Shown here piece by piece: positions 8,267 through 16,605 of a DNA stretch of 27,639 nucleotides. Each line of letters starts with the position of its first letter. The first letter of the stretch is position 1. The stretch is taken from the IMG/VR virus record IMGVR_UViG_3300035133_000058, positions 1 through 27,639 of that record. One strand, written 5' to 3'. The notes below the pieces were generated by a model. The model saw nothing but the letters and a program-made list of their open reading frames with translations. It did no database searches and was not told the DNA's origin. This DNA comes from a virus. Position numbers and translations under genes: made by a program.

Positions 8267-9075
8267 CCCTATTTCGCCGCACATGCGTAGCCAATCTGGG
8301 CGGCATCGAGGTAACGGACTTGCGCCAGCAGTTCAAAGCCGATCACACTAGCGACAGCACACCGAACAAGCTGCAATACACTGTGTATAATCTGTCACCG
8401 GATAGCCGAGCAAGACTCTCACAGGAAAAAGACCTCACTGTGCAGATCGAGGCCGGTTATGTCGACGGACAGACTGATGTGGTTTTCTACGGCGACATCG
8501 AACGCGTGGTGCAGACGGGTGATGGTAATGACTGGATTACCCGCCTAGAGTCCGCGGATGGGGGCAAGCCATTGCGTGCGGCAAAGGTGTCGTTTTCATT
8601 CAAGGAAGGTGCCAAAATTGTCGACATGATCAAACAGGTCGGCAAGCAGATCCTTGTCGATGTCGGCAACTTGACTGACTTGTCGCAGTCTGATTTTCAG
8701 CGCCGGGTGGAGGAGTATGCCAACGGCGATGCCATATTCGGCAAGGCGAAGGATGTGCTGGACAGCTTGTGCAAGACGGGGGGGTTGGACTGGCGCGTGC
8801 AGGACGGCGCCCTAGAGGTGACCAAAAAAGGCCAGCCCTACGGTACGGAGGCTGTGGTACTCTCACCGGATTCGGGACTCATAGGCTCGCCGGAGCCTGG
8901 CGAGGAGGGCAGGGTGAGGGCTATATCCCTGATACAGCCCGGGCTCAAACCGAGGCGCAAGGTCAGGCTGGTATCGGCATCGATTGACGGTCGGTTTATG
9001 GTGTCCACGGTCAGCTATACCGGTGACACGCATGGTACCGACTGGTATGCTGTGCTGGAGATGGTGCCGCTGTGA
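8263..9075 (+). CDS. Baseplate hub protein (gp27/gp44/gpD-like)
   Basis: This 270-residue protein has a GTG start at 8263 that overlaps the plug stop (GTGA). The N-terminal strand region (LGGIEVTDLRQQFKADHTSDS, then LQYTVYNLSPDSRARL) is the usual opening of phage hub proteins, followed by a VQIEAGYVDGQTDVVFYGDIERV barrel segment. A C-terminal part contains a helical domain with ILVDVGNLTDLSQSDFQ and a final strand pair ending YTGDTHGTDWYAVLEMVPL. Hubs form a trimer joining tube and spike. Order plug-hub-spike is conserved in Mu-like and KPP10-like baseplates. Confidence 0.8.
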   Translation: MTLFRRTCVANLGGIEVTDLRQQFKADHTSDSTPNKLQYTVYNLSPDSRARLSQEKDLTVQIEAGYVDGQTDVVFYGDIERVVQTGDGNDWITRLESADGGKPLRAAKVSFSFKEGAKIVDMIKQVGKQILVDVGNLTDLSQSDFQRRVEEYANGDAIFGKAKDVLDSLCKTGGLDWRVQDGALEVTKKGQPYGTEAVVLSPDSGLIGSPEPGEEGRVRAISLIQPGLKPRRKVRLVSASIDGRFMVSTVSYTGDTHGTDWYAVLEMVPL

Positions 9076-9788
9076 CAGACAAAGGATCCACACCCAGCTT
9101 GGCGGAGGTGCTGCAAGCTGCTCTCGACAGCTTCAGGGGGCAGCTGCACGTAGCCATGCCTGGGATTGTGGTGTCCTATGATGAGGCGAAACAGAAGGCC
9201 AACGTACAGCCGCAGGTCAAGAGCTTGATCATTGATCAGGACGGCAACGAAGAATCGTTGTCCTTGCCGGAGCTGCCATCGGTGCCTGTGGTTTTCCCAC
9301 GAGGTGGCGGTTTTTTTGTGTCGTTTCCCTTGCAGCCTGGTGATCAAGTCCTGCTCGTGGTCTGCGACAGAGAGCTCAACGTGTGGAAAAGCAAGGGGGG
9401 TAATACGACGCCCCAGGATCCGCGCACGCATCATCTTGCGGATGCCGTGGCCATACCCGGATGCTATCCTTTTACCGATGTGCTTGCGGACGCGCATGCA
9501 TCCAATATGGTATTGGGCAAGGATGGCGGTGCGCAGGTGCATGTCAAAGCTGATGAGATTGATCTGTACGAGGAAAATGCCGCGGATTTCGTAGCGCTTG
9601 CGACTGATGTCAAAGGGGAATTGGACGCAGTAAAAGCAGATCTGGACGCTTTGAAAACAGCGCTTGCTGCACATACGCATATTGGAGTGACGGTGGGGAC
9701 TGCTAGCTCCGGCGTTAGTACCGGATTTGCAACTTGGACACCGCACACTCCGGGCTCTGTTGCAGCCACGAAGGTAAAGGCTACCTGA
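9072..9788 (+). CDS. Baseplate spike / membrane-puncturing protein (Gp138 N-terminal-like)
   Basis: This 238-residue protein starts at GTG 9072, overlapping the hub stop. Residues 28-130 resemble the Gp138 OB-fold: MPGIVVSYDEAKQKANVQP, then LPSVPVVFPRGGGFFVSFPLQPGD (given in parts) and VLLVVCDREL. A coiled or helical segment (LDAVKADLDALKTALAAH) leads to HTHIGVTVGTASSGVSTG at 201-218. The H-x-H motif there resembles the iron-binding apex motif of P2 gpV and Mu gp45 spikes, so the trimer would end in a metal-stabilised tip. Family by eye; the metal site is inferred. Confidence 0.8.
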   Translation: MTDKGSTPSLAEVLQAALDSFRGQLHVAMPGIVVSYDEAKQKANVQPQVKSLIIDQDGNEESLSLPELPSVPVVFPRGGGFFVSFPLQPGDQVLLVVCDRELNVWKSKGGNTTPQDPRTHHLADAVAIPGCYPFTDVLADAHASNMVLGKDGGAQVHVKADEIDLYEENAADFVALATDVKGELDAVKADLDALKTALAAHTHIGVTVGTASSGVSTGFATWTPHTPGSVAATKVKAT

Positions 9789-9789
9789 C

Positions 9790-10152
9790 ATGGACCTCAA
9801 GCTCGACAGCACAGGCGACTTGGACACCACTGGTGGCGAGCTGTCGCTTGTCACAGGGGCCGATGCGATGGCGCAGCAAGGTAAGATGCGCTTGCGTATG
9901 CTGCTCGGTGAGTGGCACCTGGACCAGCGCCAGGGTATGCCTTGGCTGCAGGTCATTCTCGCGGTCAAACCCTTTCCTTCGGAATACGCAGTATCGAAGA
10001 TTCGACAGGCTTTGTTGGGTGTCCCTGGGATAGTAGGGGTGCGCAATATTTCTGTGACGCCTGAGATGTCGACGCGTCGGGCGTTCGTGTCGTTCGAGGC
10101 GATAGGCAATGAGGGTTTGCCTGTGGTCTTTGAGGAGTTTGTCCTACCATGA
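9790..10152 (+). CDS. Baseplate wedge protein (gp25/gp46-like)
   Basis: This 120-residue protein starts at ATG 9790, one base after the spike stop. The pattern MDLKLDSTGDLDTTGGELSLVTG followed by MAQQGKMRLRMLLGEWHLDQRQGMPW is typical of the gp46/DUF2634/gp25-like wedge family. In these a lysozyme-like fold named after T4 gp25 forms part of the inner baseplate. The C-terminal strands (VRNISVTPEMSTRRAFVSFEA) also fit. It overlaps the baseplate J gene by 4 bases. These proteins initiate sheath assembly together with the J protein. Confidence 0.82.
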   Translation: MDLKLDSTGDLDTTGGELSLVTGADAMAQQGKMRLRMLLGEWHLDQRQGMPWLQVILAVKPFPSEYAVSKIRQALLGVPGIVGVRNISVTPEMSTRRAFVSFEAIGNEGLPVVFEEFVLP

Positions 10153-11339
10153 GCGGCGTCGAGTCCACGGGGTTTGTCACCAAGACGACAGCCGAGGTCT
10201 TGGCCGAGCTAGAGACGGCAGTCAAGGACGCGCTGGGTGCCGAGATGAACACCGAAGCGGATTCGGTGATGGGCATTATCCTGGGCATCCTGGCCGACAA
10301 GTACGGCGAGCACTGGGAGGTCATGCAAGCTGTATATTCCGCCAGGGATCCAGATGCCGCTGCGGCAGCCGCGCTGGATGCCGTGTGCGCTCTGACAGGT
10401 ACATTGAGGGAGGCTGCTACCAAAAGTGATGTGACTGTGACCGTGACATGCACAGGCGTTGTCAGTGTAGCGGTAGGCAACTTCATTGTCAGCGTGGACG
10501 GCAACTCGGACGCGCGTTTTGTGAATGCAGAAGCGATCACGGCCGGCGGCGCGGGTGACGTTGATGTGTTGTTTGAGGCGGAGGAAGCCGGCGCGGTTGT
10601 GGCGAATGCGGGCACATTGACCGTCATAGAGACGCCTGTGGCCAATATCTCCGCCGTGACCAACACATTGGATGCTGATACCGGCAGCGAAACGGAGGGT
10701 GATACGGCCCTGCGCACCAAGCGCCTGGTGGAGCTGGAGGCGGTCGGGGCCGGAACGTTCGACACGGTCAAGGCCCGCCTGGCTCAGGCCGACGGGGTGG
10801 AGCACAGTACCCTGTACGAAAACACGACAGGCCGCACGGACAGCAACGGTATCCTGGGTCATCACATGTGGCCGATAGTCTATGGATCGCCCATGCCTGA
10901 CGGGGACGACGTAGCCCAGGCATTGTGGGATGCGAAGCCCGCCGGTGTAGGCATGCACGGATCTTCCAGCGGGACTGCGACGGACGCTGAAGGCAATTCT
11001 CAAACCGTAAGTTACGACGAAGCCACGGTGATCACGGTGCATGTGGCTATAACAGTGAGCACGGATGCAGACCTGTACCCCACCGACGGCGATGATCAGA
11101 TCAAGGCGGCAATCATCGCCGCAAGGGAGGCTTTTATTGCAGCTCAAGACGGGCAAGGTATCGGCCTGGATGTTTATTCGGAGCTGCTCAAGGCTGCAGC
11201 ATTCGAGGTGGCTGGAGTCATAGACATCACTGCTTGGACTATAGACACGGTCGATCCTCCTGTGGCCTCTTCCAACATCGTCATAAACGTGGACGAGTTT
11301 GCCTATTTCGACACGGCAAACATAGACGTGACGAGCTGA
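10149..11339 (+). CDS. Baseplate J-like protein (gp47/gpJ)
   Basis: This 396-residue protein has the baseplate J architecture. The N-terminal helix region (TTAEVLAELETAVKDALG) with EADSVMGIILGILADKY is followed by a repeat-rich beta region with VTVTVTCTGVVSVAVG and NAGTLTVIETPVANISAVTN. After about residue 180 comes the ETEGDTALRTKRLVELEAVG segment that marks the family core, and near 250 the HHMWPIVYGSPMPDG loop. It would form the wedge that transmits the contraction signal. The ATG overlaps the preceding TGA and is followed closely by the next gene, in an operon-like layout. Confidence 0.85.
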   Translation: MSGVESTGFVTKTTAEVLAELETAVKDALGAEMNTEADSVMGIILGILADKYGEHWEVMQAVYSARDPDAAAAAALDAVCALTGTLREAATKSDVTVTVTCTGVVSVAVGNFIVSVDGNSDARFVNAEAITAGGAGDVDVLFEAEEAGAVVANAGTLTVIETPVANISAVTNTLDADTGSETEGDTALRTKRLVELEAVGAGTFDTVKARLAQADGVEHSTLYENTTGRTDSNGILGHHMWPIVYGSPMPDGDDVAQALWDAKPAGVGMHGSSSGTATDAEGNSQTVSYDEATVITVHVAITVSTDADLYPTDGDDQIKAAIIAAREAFIAAQDGQGIGLDVYSELLKAAAFEVAGVIDITAWTIDTVDPPVASSNIVINVDEFAYFDTANIDVTS

Positions 11340-11341
11340 GC

Positions 11342-12871
11342 ATGGCGCTCGAGGAGATCACCAACCACGGGGACCTGGCTGTAGGGCTTCTGCTCGAACA
11401 GCTCAAGGACGAGGAGAAGCTAGAAGCCTTCCTGCGCGCGCTTGTAGGTCCTGCGCAGGAGCTGGAGGAAGTAGCTCACGACCTGGACACGGAGATGCGC
11501 CTGGACAACGCTGTAGGCGAGCAGCTGGATATGATTGGTCGCATCGTCAACTTGCTGAGAGGAAGTCTGTCCGACAGCGAATACAGGACAAGGCTGCGCG
11601 CGCACATACGCGCCAACAGATCCGAGGGTACGCCCGATGACTTGCTTGAGGTGCTGCGCCTGATGGTGCCCACCAATGGTCTGTCCATTGAGGAGTACCC
11701 TATCGGCGCCGTGATGCGCATTGCCGATGCATTGTCCGAGGATCCGGATGCTATCGTGTCCGAGCTGACACGGACACGTCCCTCTGCTGTGCCCTTGCAT
11801 CTGGAGTACACGGTTGTCGATGACACGGACACGTTCCAATTCGCGTCGGGTGATACAGAGGAGGCGGATACTGCCGCAGGTTTTGCTGATCAAGGATGGG
11901 TCGCTGTAGGAGCCGCCACAGGATCAGGCGCTTATATTGTGACAAGCACTGATGGTACTACGTGGACACAAAGATCCAATCCTTTGGATGAGAGACTTAA
12001 CGCTGTAGCATCTAATAGAGAGAATGTACTTATAGCGGTAGGTACTGTGATAGTAGCCAAACCCTATGCTGTTAGATCTATCGACTATGGGGTCACCTGG
12101 TCACAATTGACAATAACAGATGGGTCTCCATATGCGAGTCTTAACGGTATCACATACAGCCCAGATCTGGATTTATGGGTAGCTGTAGGCGGCGATCTGG
12201 GACCTTACGCCTCTATCTACACCTCAGATGATGATGGCGATACGTGGACCGAGAGGAGCAATCCCGATGATTGTGATTTGTACAGTGTCACATGGTGCCC
12301 TGCCTTGTCTCTGTTTATTGCAGTAGGTTCGGATGACGGTGTTGATAGCTACATCATTACAAGCCCTGATGGGATTACATGGACAGAACGGGCCAATCCA
12401 AAGGCATTTGATTTGAGAGGCGTGTGCTGGAGCGAGCAGCTTGGTTTGGCTGTGGCAGTAGGTCAGCAGGACGGTGTAGACAGTTACATAGTGACAAGTC
12501 CTGATGGGATTGTATGGACGGAACGCGCCAACCCTCAAAACAAGTTCATGTATGGGGTCGTATGGAGTCCTTTGCTAGAGCTTTTTTTGGCTATCGGATC
12601 ATACGGTGTTGATAGCTATATCATCACAAGTCCTGATGGGATCACATGGACGGAGCAGACCACACCGACGACTACGAATCTATTTGGTATAGATGTATCA
12701 GGATTGGGTAATGTCATCGCTGTAGGTAGTCATGATGGTGCAGACGCTACTATTTTGCTATCGGATGATGGTACTACATGGACTGAGCAATCCAACCCAT
12801 CAAGCTATCATTTGTACGGCATCGCAGGAATGCTACAAGGCGGCACATGGGCTCACGTCAAGGAGACATAG
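11342..12871 (+). CDS. Baseplate wedge protein (DUF2612-like) fused to an Asp-box beta-propeller
   Basis: The start is ATG 11342, two bases after the J stop; an upstream in-frame extension overlaps J and is not used. Of 509 residues, about 1-155 look like the DUF2612 baseplate/tail family: LDNAVGEQLDMIGRIVNLLRGSLSDSEYR (in parts) and RSEGTPDDLLEVLRLM. From about 170 onward there are at least seven repeats of a motif like TSPDGITWTERANP followed by W-S-P-x-L-x-L-F-I-A-V-G, the Asp-box (BNR) pattern of beta-propellers. The fusion would place a propeller, probably a receptor- or glycan-binding domain, on the baseplate. Nucleotide repeats are recognisable between neighbouring blades. Confidence 0.8.
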   Translation: MALEEITNHGDLAVGLLLEQLKDEEKLEAFLRALVGPAQELEEVAHDLDTEMRLDNAVGEQLDMIGRIVNLLRGSLSDSEYRTRLRAHIRANRSEGTPDDLLEVLRLMVPTNGLSIEEYPIGAVMRIADALSEDPDAIVSELTRTRPSAVPLHLEYTVVDDTDTFQFASGDTEEADTAAGFADQGWVAVGAATGSGAYIVTSTDGTTWTQRSNPLDERLNAVASNRENVLIAVGTVIVAKPYAVRSIDYGVTWSQLTITDGSPYASLNGITYSPDLDLWVAVGGDLGPYASIYTSDDDGDTWTERSNPDDCDLYSVTWCPALSLFIAVGSDDGVDSYIITSPDGITWTERANPKAFDLRGVCWSEQLGLAVAVGQQDGVDSYIVTSPDGIVWTERANPQNKFMYGVVWSPLLELFLAIGSYGVDSYIITSPDGITWTEQTTPTTTNLFGIDVSGLGNVIAVGSHDGADATILLSDDGTTWTEQSNPSSYHLYGIAGMLQGGTWAHVKET

Positions 12872-12874
12872 GGC

Positions 12875-14014
12875 ATGACTAAACCGACAGACCTTCCCAG
12901 GTGGGCGACAGATGCCGGACGGACGCTGGAGCCGACGAGCGGGGAGAAGGACACTGGCTGGCAGGCCGCTTACAAGCCGCCCGCTCGAAAGATGAACTGG
13001 TTATTCAATAATGTGTATGAATGGCTAATGGCTATTCGAATAGGACAGGTGAAGAATTGGCAATGGGGCAACACCTATCATTCATTCTTGGGCGTAGCAG
13101 GAGATCCTTCGGAGCAAGTGTTTGCCGCTAGCGGGGTAGATGGCATTTGGGCTAGTAGAGACGGCGCGGGTTGGAAGAGGATCGCAAATTTTAGTGGTAC
13201 CGATCACGATCATTTTGCAATGCATTTTGCAGATTCTATTTGGGTAAGCGTAGGGCGCAGTGAATTGACAGATGGACATAAAGCAGAGGCTCGTTATACC
13301 TCTAGCAATGATCCTTTTGGTACCTGGAATCTTTCCACCGTCACAGGAGCGGCTGTAGATACTGCATTGCGAGGGGTCGCATATGGCAATAGCGTCTGGG
13401 TGGCTGTTGGTGATAATGCCGAAATCGTATCAGCTGCCTCTCCCCCTACTACATGGACTCGTCGCACAGCGGCTGGATCGTATTCCGGGGATTTTCAAGA
13501 TGTGTGGTTCGATGCCACGCTAAGTCTTTTCATTGCTGTGGGATCTGGAGGGGAGATTCAATATAGCAGCGATGGTACTACATGGAGCCAGGGCACGGCC
13601 GATGGGTCATATTCCGATATTTTTTATGGGGTGTGTTCCGATGGGCTGGGTACCATTGTGGCTGTGGGCGAGAATGGAGAAATTCAAAAATCAACAAATG
13701 GTAGTACTTGGGCGACACAGACAAATCCCGAAGGCATCACTTTAGCAAGTGACTACGACGATTGGGCAGGGATTCATTATGCAGAGGGTTGTTTTGTAAT
13801 CTGTGCTGCGGAGATTACAATCAATGCCGGGGATGTCTTTTTAGCCATTTCCGAGGATGGTGAGTCTTGGGAGCTTGCATCTGTGCCGGTAGTGGGTGCA
13901 GCAGGCAAGGGCATGGACGGGCCCTCGGATATAGGTTTTAACGGCTCGCGCTGGATCGTGGTTGGGGGTCCTACTAGTGCAGACTACCTTTTGCTGGGGT
14001 TGGCCTTTGGGTAA
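12875..14014 (+). CDS. Tail fibre protein with Asp-box propeller
   Basis: This 379-residue protein begins LPRWATDAGRTLEPTSGEKDTGW and PPARKMNWLFNNVYEWL, a common N-terminal attachment motif of phage tail fibres. From about residue 70 there are repeated blades with S-x-D-G-x-x-W (IWASRDGAGWKR, SSDGTTWSQ, STNGSTWATQ) separated by 'W-V-A-V-G' strands, so a beta-propeller of roughly six or seven blades is likely. It starts 3 bases after the wedge-propeller fusion and has the same repeat type, so the two probably derive from one propeller by duplication or act together in host recognition. Confidence 0.78.
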   Translation: MTKPTDLPRWATDAGRTLEPTSGEKDTGWQAAYKPPARKMNWLFNNVYEWLMAIRIGQVKNWQWGNTYHSFLGVAGDPSEQVFAASGVDGIWASRDGAGWKRIANFSGTDHDHFAMHFADSIWVSVGRSELTDGHKAEARYTSSNDPFGTWNLSTVTGAAVDTALRGVAYGNSVWVAVGDNAEIVSAASPPTTWTRRTAAGSYSGDFQDVWFDATLSLFIAVGSGGEIQYSSDGTTWSQGTADGSYSDIFYGVCSDGLGTIVAVGENGEIQKSTNGSTWATQTNPEGITLASDYDDWAGIHYAEGCFVICAAEITINAGDVFLAISEDGESWELASVPVVGAAGKGMDGPSDIGFNGSRWIVVGGPTSADYLLLGLAFG

Positions 14015-14020
14015 GCATAC

Positions 14021-14049
14021 TTGCGCAGCCTCGCAGGGGTTTGTAGAGT
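14021..14049 (+). promoter_or_regulatory. Candidate sigma70-type promoter for the exported-protein genes
   Basis: TTGCGC (14021-14026) and TAGAGT (14044-14049) are separated by 17 bases in the 54-base gap between the fibre gene and the first exported protein. The gene's AAGGAG ribosome site follows. The fit to consensus is moderate and the call rests on this pattern alone. Confidence 0.3.
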
Positions 14050-14068
14050 TATTGTAAAGGAGCACGCA

Positions 14069-14515
14069 ATGAGGACTTTGATTTTTGCTATTTGTGTTTT
14101 GATACCATCACTGGCTCTGGCTCAGCAGGAGCTTTCGGCCGACTACCTGGATATGGATGGCGTGTCGCTTGCGGACACGCCGGAAACCGAAGCCGTCCCT
14201 ATGGCGGCGCACGGGCAAATGACGCAGCTCACCCTGCGCTACACCATCACATGGGGCACATCCACAAAGATGACTGTCAAGTGCAAGACTTCCGCCAGCG
14301 AGGCATCGGGCTACACGTGGGTGGATGCATGCCAATACGACGGTACATACCACCAGTGCAAACCGCTCGTGTGGCGTTGGGACAGTACCAACAGCCCGGA
14401 TGGCTTGGCTACATTGGAGCTCCGATCAAATGCCCGGTACGTGATTTGCGTTTCCGATGATCCAGACGACGGTACCGGGACCGTGGTGGTGACTGGAACG
14501 AGGGGGCGGCCATGA
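14069..14515 (+). CDS. Exported protein with signal peptide, unknown function
   Basis: The start is ATG 14069 with AAAGGAG upstream; an in-frame extension from 14021 lacks a ribosome site. The 148-residue product has a clear Sec signal peptide (MRTLIFAICVLIPSLALA, then QQ), with cleavage likely after residue 18. The mature part is beta-rich (MTQLTLRYTITWGTSTKMTVKCKT in parts) with four cysteines after the signal, compatible with two disulfides outside the cytoplasm. No family recognised. It is the first of three signal-peptide proteins that follow the fibre genes. It could be a virion component exported before assembly, an envelope-modifying or exclusion protein; none of these is shown. Confidence 0.75.
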   Translation: MRTLIFAICVLIPSLALAQQELSADYLDMDGVSLADTPETEAVPMAAHGQMTQLTLRYTITWGTSTKMTVKCKTSASEASGYTWVDACQYDGTYHQCKPLVWRWDSTNSPDGLATLELRSNARYVICVSDDPDDGTGTVVVTGTRGRP

Positions 14516-14631
14516 CAAGCATCGCTTGGGTTGCCCATATGCCTGATGGTCAGCCGGTATATTGCGCTGTGCTGTCGGATGGTTCAATTGTAATATCATA
14601 CGACGGAATCGATTGGGAGGTGTTGCAATGA
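14512..14631 (+). CDS. 39-residue protein resembling a single Asp-box blade
   Basis: ATG 14512 overlaps the previous stop by four bases (ATGA), with GGGGGCGGCC upstream. The stop TGA (14629-14631) overlaps the next gene's ATGATG. The product reads MTSIAWVAHMPDGQPVY...VLSDGSIVISYDGIDWEVLQ (shown in parts). The segment SYDGIDWE has the S-x-D-G-x-x-W Asp-box signature of the propellers encoded upstream. It is tightly packed between two genes, which favours real translation. It could be a propeller blade relic or a small strand-donating partner. Confidence 0.5.
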   Translation: MTSIAWVAHMPDGQPVYCAVLSDGSIVISYDGIDWEVLQ

Positions 14632-16007
14632 TGTTCAGAAATGATTTTAATCGCGTGCTGGCTGCGCTTCTAGCCTCTCTGGCGGTCGCTGCTTTGCTGC
14701 TCGTCGAGGCCTCAAAAGCCCGTGCCGAAGGGTGGTTCAATCCGGGCATCGAGGGGGGTAGTGGTCTGAGCTCAGGTGAGTACGACCTGGATGGCGACTG
14801 CTTAAGATTTGACGATGCCGGAGATCCGAATACCTATTTGTGTCCGAGCGCCGCCGACGAGGTGACGCTGACTTGTGGCGGCGCCGATGTGTGGGTCTGC
14901 AACGCGTCTGGTTGCGATCTGGCAGGAGAGCTCGGTGCGGTGACGTCGTTGGATGCCACTACACTCGCTACTATCGTCGCAGCTATCAGCGGCAACGGTT
15001 CCGAGTACGATGATGACGTTTCGGTGTGCTGGGGCGACGACGATGATTTTTGTATCGAGCACGATACGGATGGTTCACCAGATGGCCTGCGGCTCACTCA
15101 GGCGGACTGTGATGGATCGCCGTGCAACCCGTTGGAGTTTTATAAGAGCGGCGGGGATAACGTGATTGCGATGCGTGCTTCGTCGTTCACGAACCCGGAT
15201 GGCAAGATGACATTCGGGCTGGCGGGAGCGTCGAGTTATGCGTGCGGGGCGAATTGCTCTCATTTTAGCGGACCTGTGGAATTTAGCGATGTGGCAAGTT
15301 TCGGTAATTATGCCCTTTTCTATAGCACTGCAGGTTTCTATGGTCATTTAACCATGGCCAGAAATAAGTTACTATACGTTGGTCCTGAGGGAATGTGGCT
15401 TGTCCTTTCTACAGAATATTCACCATATCCAGGCGGATTCTTCCTACATCCTAGTTCGAATCACTTACTTGTCGGAAGTCAAACGTATTACGAATATAAT
15501 TATGGTTATTCTGTACCAGACGACCCTACGATTATATTGAAGTCAAGCGAAAATCCAGCAACGGACAGCACTCAGGATTCGTGGTGGACATGGAACCGCT
15601 TAGCCCTTGGCGGTAACGGGGGCGGTTACGGTTGCATCAACCAAACCATCGCCTACGATGACTTCACGGATGGCGGCGGGTTAGTTGGGACTCTCATACT
15701 CAATGAAGGCATCCCGGACGGTGCGGTTGTGCAACGTTCTCTTTTGCACAGTTTGACGGGATTTACCGGTGGCGCTAACACAACAGCGACCGCCCAGATA
15801 GGGGACGGCACCGACGCAGATAGATATACCACAGGCACGCCGGACGTGTACACGTCCAACGCAAGCGGTGCGGATCTCGGCGTCCCGTCAGGTACGGTAT
15901 TTCACGACGACGAGAAAGATGTGACTGTTACCGTCACGGTCGACAATGATTGGGGCACAATTGCAGCAGGGGAAGCAACCGTAGCTGTTTGTTATTGGAC
16001 ACCTTGA
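14628..16007 (+). CDS. Large exported cysteine-rich phage protein, fibre- or decoration-like
   Basis: The start is ATG 14628 (MMFRNDFN) with GGAGGTG upstream; an in-frame extension to 14562 is rejected for lack of a site. Of 459 residues, 1-34 form a Sec signal peptide (basic N-region, AALLASLAVAALLL core, A-x-A-like ARA end). The middle contains many cysteines (LCPSAADEV, WVCNASGCD, ADCDGSPCNP, YACGANCSH) and tail-fibre-like aspartate/glycine-rich repeats. The last ~120 residues (DGTDADRYTTGTPDVY, then VTVTVTVDNDWGTIAAGEATV) resemble a beta domain widespread in phage virion proteins. An export signal on such a protein is unusual. Confidence 0.7.
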   Translation: MMFRNDFNRVLAALLASLAVAALLLVEASKARAEGWFNPGIEGGSGLSSGEYDLDGDCLRFDDAGDPNTYLCPSAADEVTLTCGGADVWVCNASGCDLAGELGAVTSLDATTLATIVAAISGNGSEYDDDVSVCWGDDDDFCIEHDTDGSPDGLRLTQADCDGSPCNPLEFYKSGGDNVIAMRASSFTNPDGKMTFGLAGASSYACGANCSHFSGPVEFSDVASFGNYALFYSTAGFYGHLTMARNKLLYVGPEGMWLVLSTEYSPYPGGFFLHPSSNHLLVGSQTYYEYNYGYSVPDDPTIILKSSENPATDSTQDSWWTWNRLALGGNGGGYGCINQTIAYDDFTDGGGLVGTLILNEGIPDGAVVQRSLLHSLTGFTGGANTTATAQIGDGTDADRYTTGTPDVYTSNASGADLGVPSGTVFHDDEKDVTVTVTVDNDWGTIAAGEATVAVCYWTP

Positions 16008-16022
16008 CGCAGAGGATTTGAC

Positions 16023-16334
16023 ATGACAGGAAAAATTATTGCATTGATCGCCGGTATTATGCTGGGTGGGATTTCGGCTAATGTACCTAAGACCTTCTCT
16101 TTATCTCTCGATAATTCCGGAGCAGTAGCACAAGCGCTGTGGAATTGGGTTGAAGCACGCAGTTGCGGTTCTTTTGATTCCTCCTATGGGCTGTCAGCGG
16201 GCACATGCGCTACGCTAATGGACCCGTGCATTGCCGGGACGGTCTTCTCAGCCACGTGCAACGGCACCACGAATCAGACGGACATGTCCGTCTCGTACAA
16301 TCCGCCCGGACAATTCGAGGTGACCGTCCCTTAG
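16023..16334 (+). CDS. Small exported protein, unknown function
   Basis: This 103-residue protein starts at ATG 16023, 15 bases after the previous stop, with an AGAGGA site. The N-terminus MTGKIIALIAGIMLGGISA looks like a signal peptide cleaved after residue 19. The mature part has four cysteines (RSCGS, GTCATLMDPC, SATC), again even in number, as expected for disulfides. It ends in a beta strand (NPPGQFEVTVP). No family is recognised. It forms a set with the two exported proteins before it and precedes the lysis-like genes. Confidence 0.65.
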   Translation: MTGKIIALIAGIMLGGISANVPKTFSLSLDNSGAVAQALWNWVEARSCGSFDSSYGLSAGTCATLMDPCIAGTVFSATCNGTTNQTDMSVSYNPPGQFEVTVP

Positions 16335-16344
16335 GAGTAGAGAA

Positions 16345-16605
16345 GTGGCAGTACAACGCAAAGGCCTGAAGTGGTGGGGAGCTGGCATCGGAATCTTCAC
16401 GACGCTACTTGGTGGATCGATTGCCGGGTTTACGCTCTGTGACAGAGTCAACGCGGCGGATCCGTGGTCGGCCCGAAAAGAGATTGATGGGCTCGACGCA
16501 CGCGTGACCGCGCTCGAGAAAGGCCAAGCGGAGATCAAGGGGATGCTTCGCGCAGTGGTCGAGGCAACCGGGGCTCGTTACGATCCACCATCTGACAGAG
16601 AGTGA
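16345..16605 (+). CDS. Membrane protein with one TM helix and a coiled coil (lysis-associated?)
   Basis: This 86-residue protein starts with GTG at 16345, with TTAGGAG upstream. The order is: short basic N-terminus (MAVQRKGLK), one hydrophobic segment at about 11-31 (WWGAGIGIFTTLLGGSIAGF), and a charged helix at 45-72 (EIDGLDARVTALEKGQAEIKGMLRAVV in parts) with heptad character. A TM helix plus coiled coil is seen in XhlA-like lysis accessory proteins and in i-spanins. The context immediately before a holin candidate favours a lysis role. The exact function is undetermined. Confidence 0.6.
   Translation: MAVQRKGLKWWGAGIGIFTTLLGGSIAGFTLCDRVNAADPWSARKEIDGLDARVTALEKGQAEIKGMLRAVVEATGARYDPPSDRE

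Noticed and set aside
9015-10109. Long minus-strand frame (364 codons)
   Set aside because: It is antisense to the spike and wedge genes, has no phage-like domain and is rich in His/Cys/Arg as expected of a shadow frame.
9965-11156. Minus-strand frames of 268 and 315 codons opposite baseplate J
   Set aside because: They mirror the J coding sequence, with unnatural composition (Ser/Thr/Val or His/Arg rich), and no ribosome site or context supports them.
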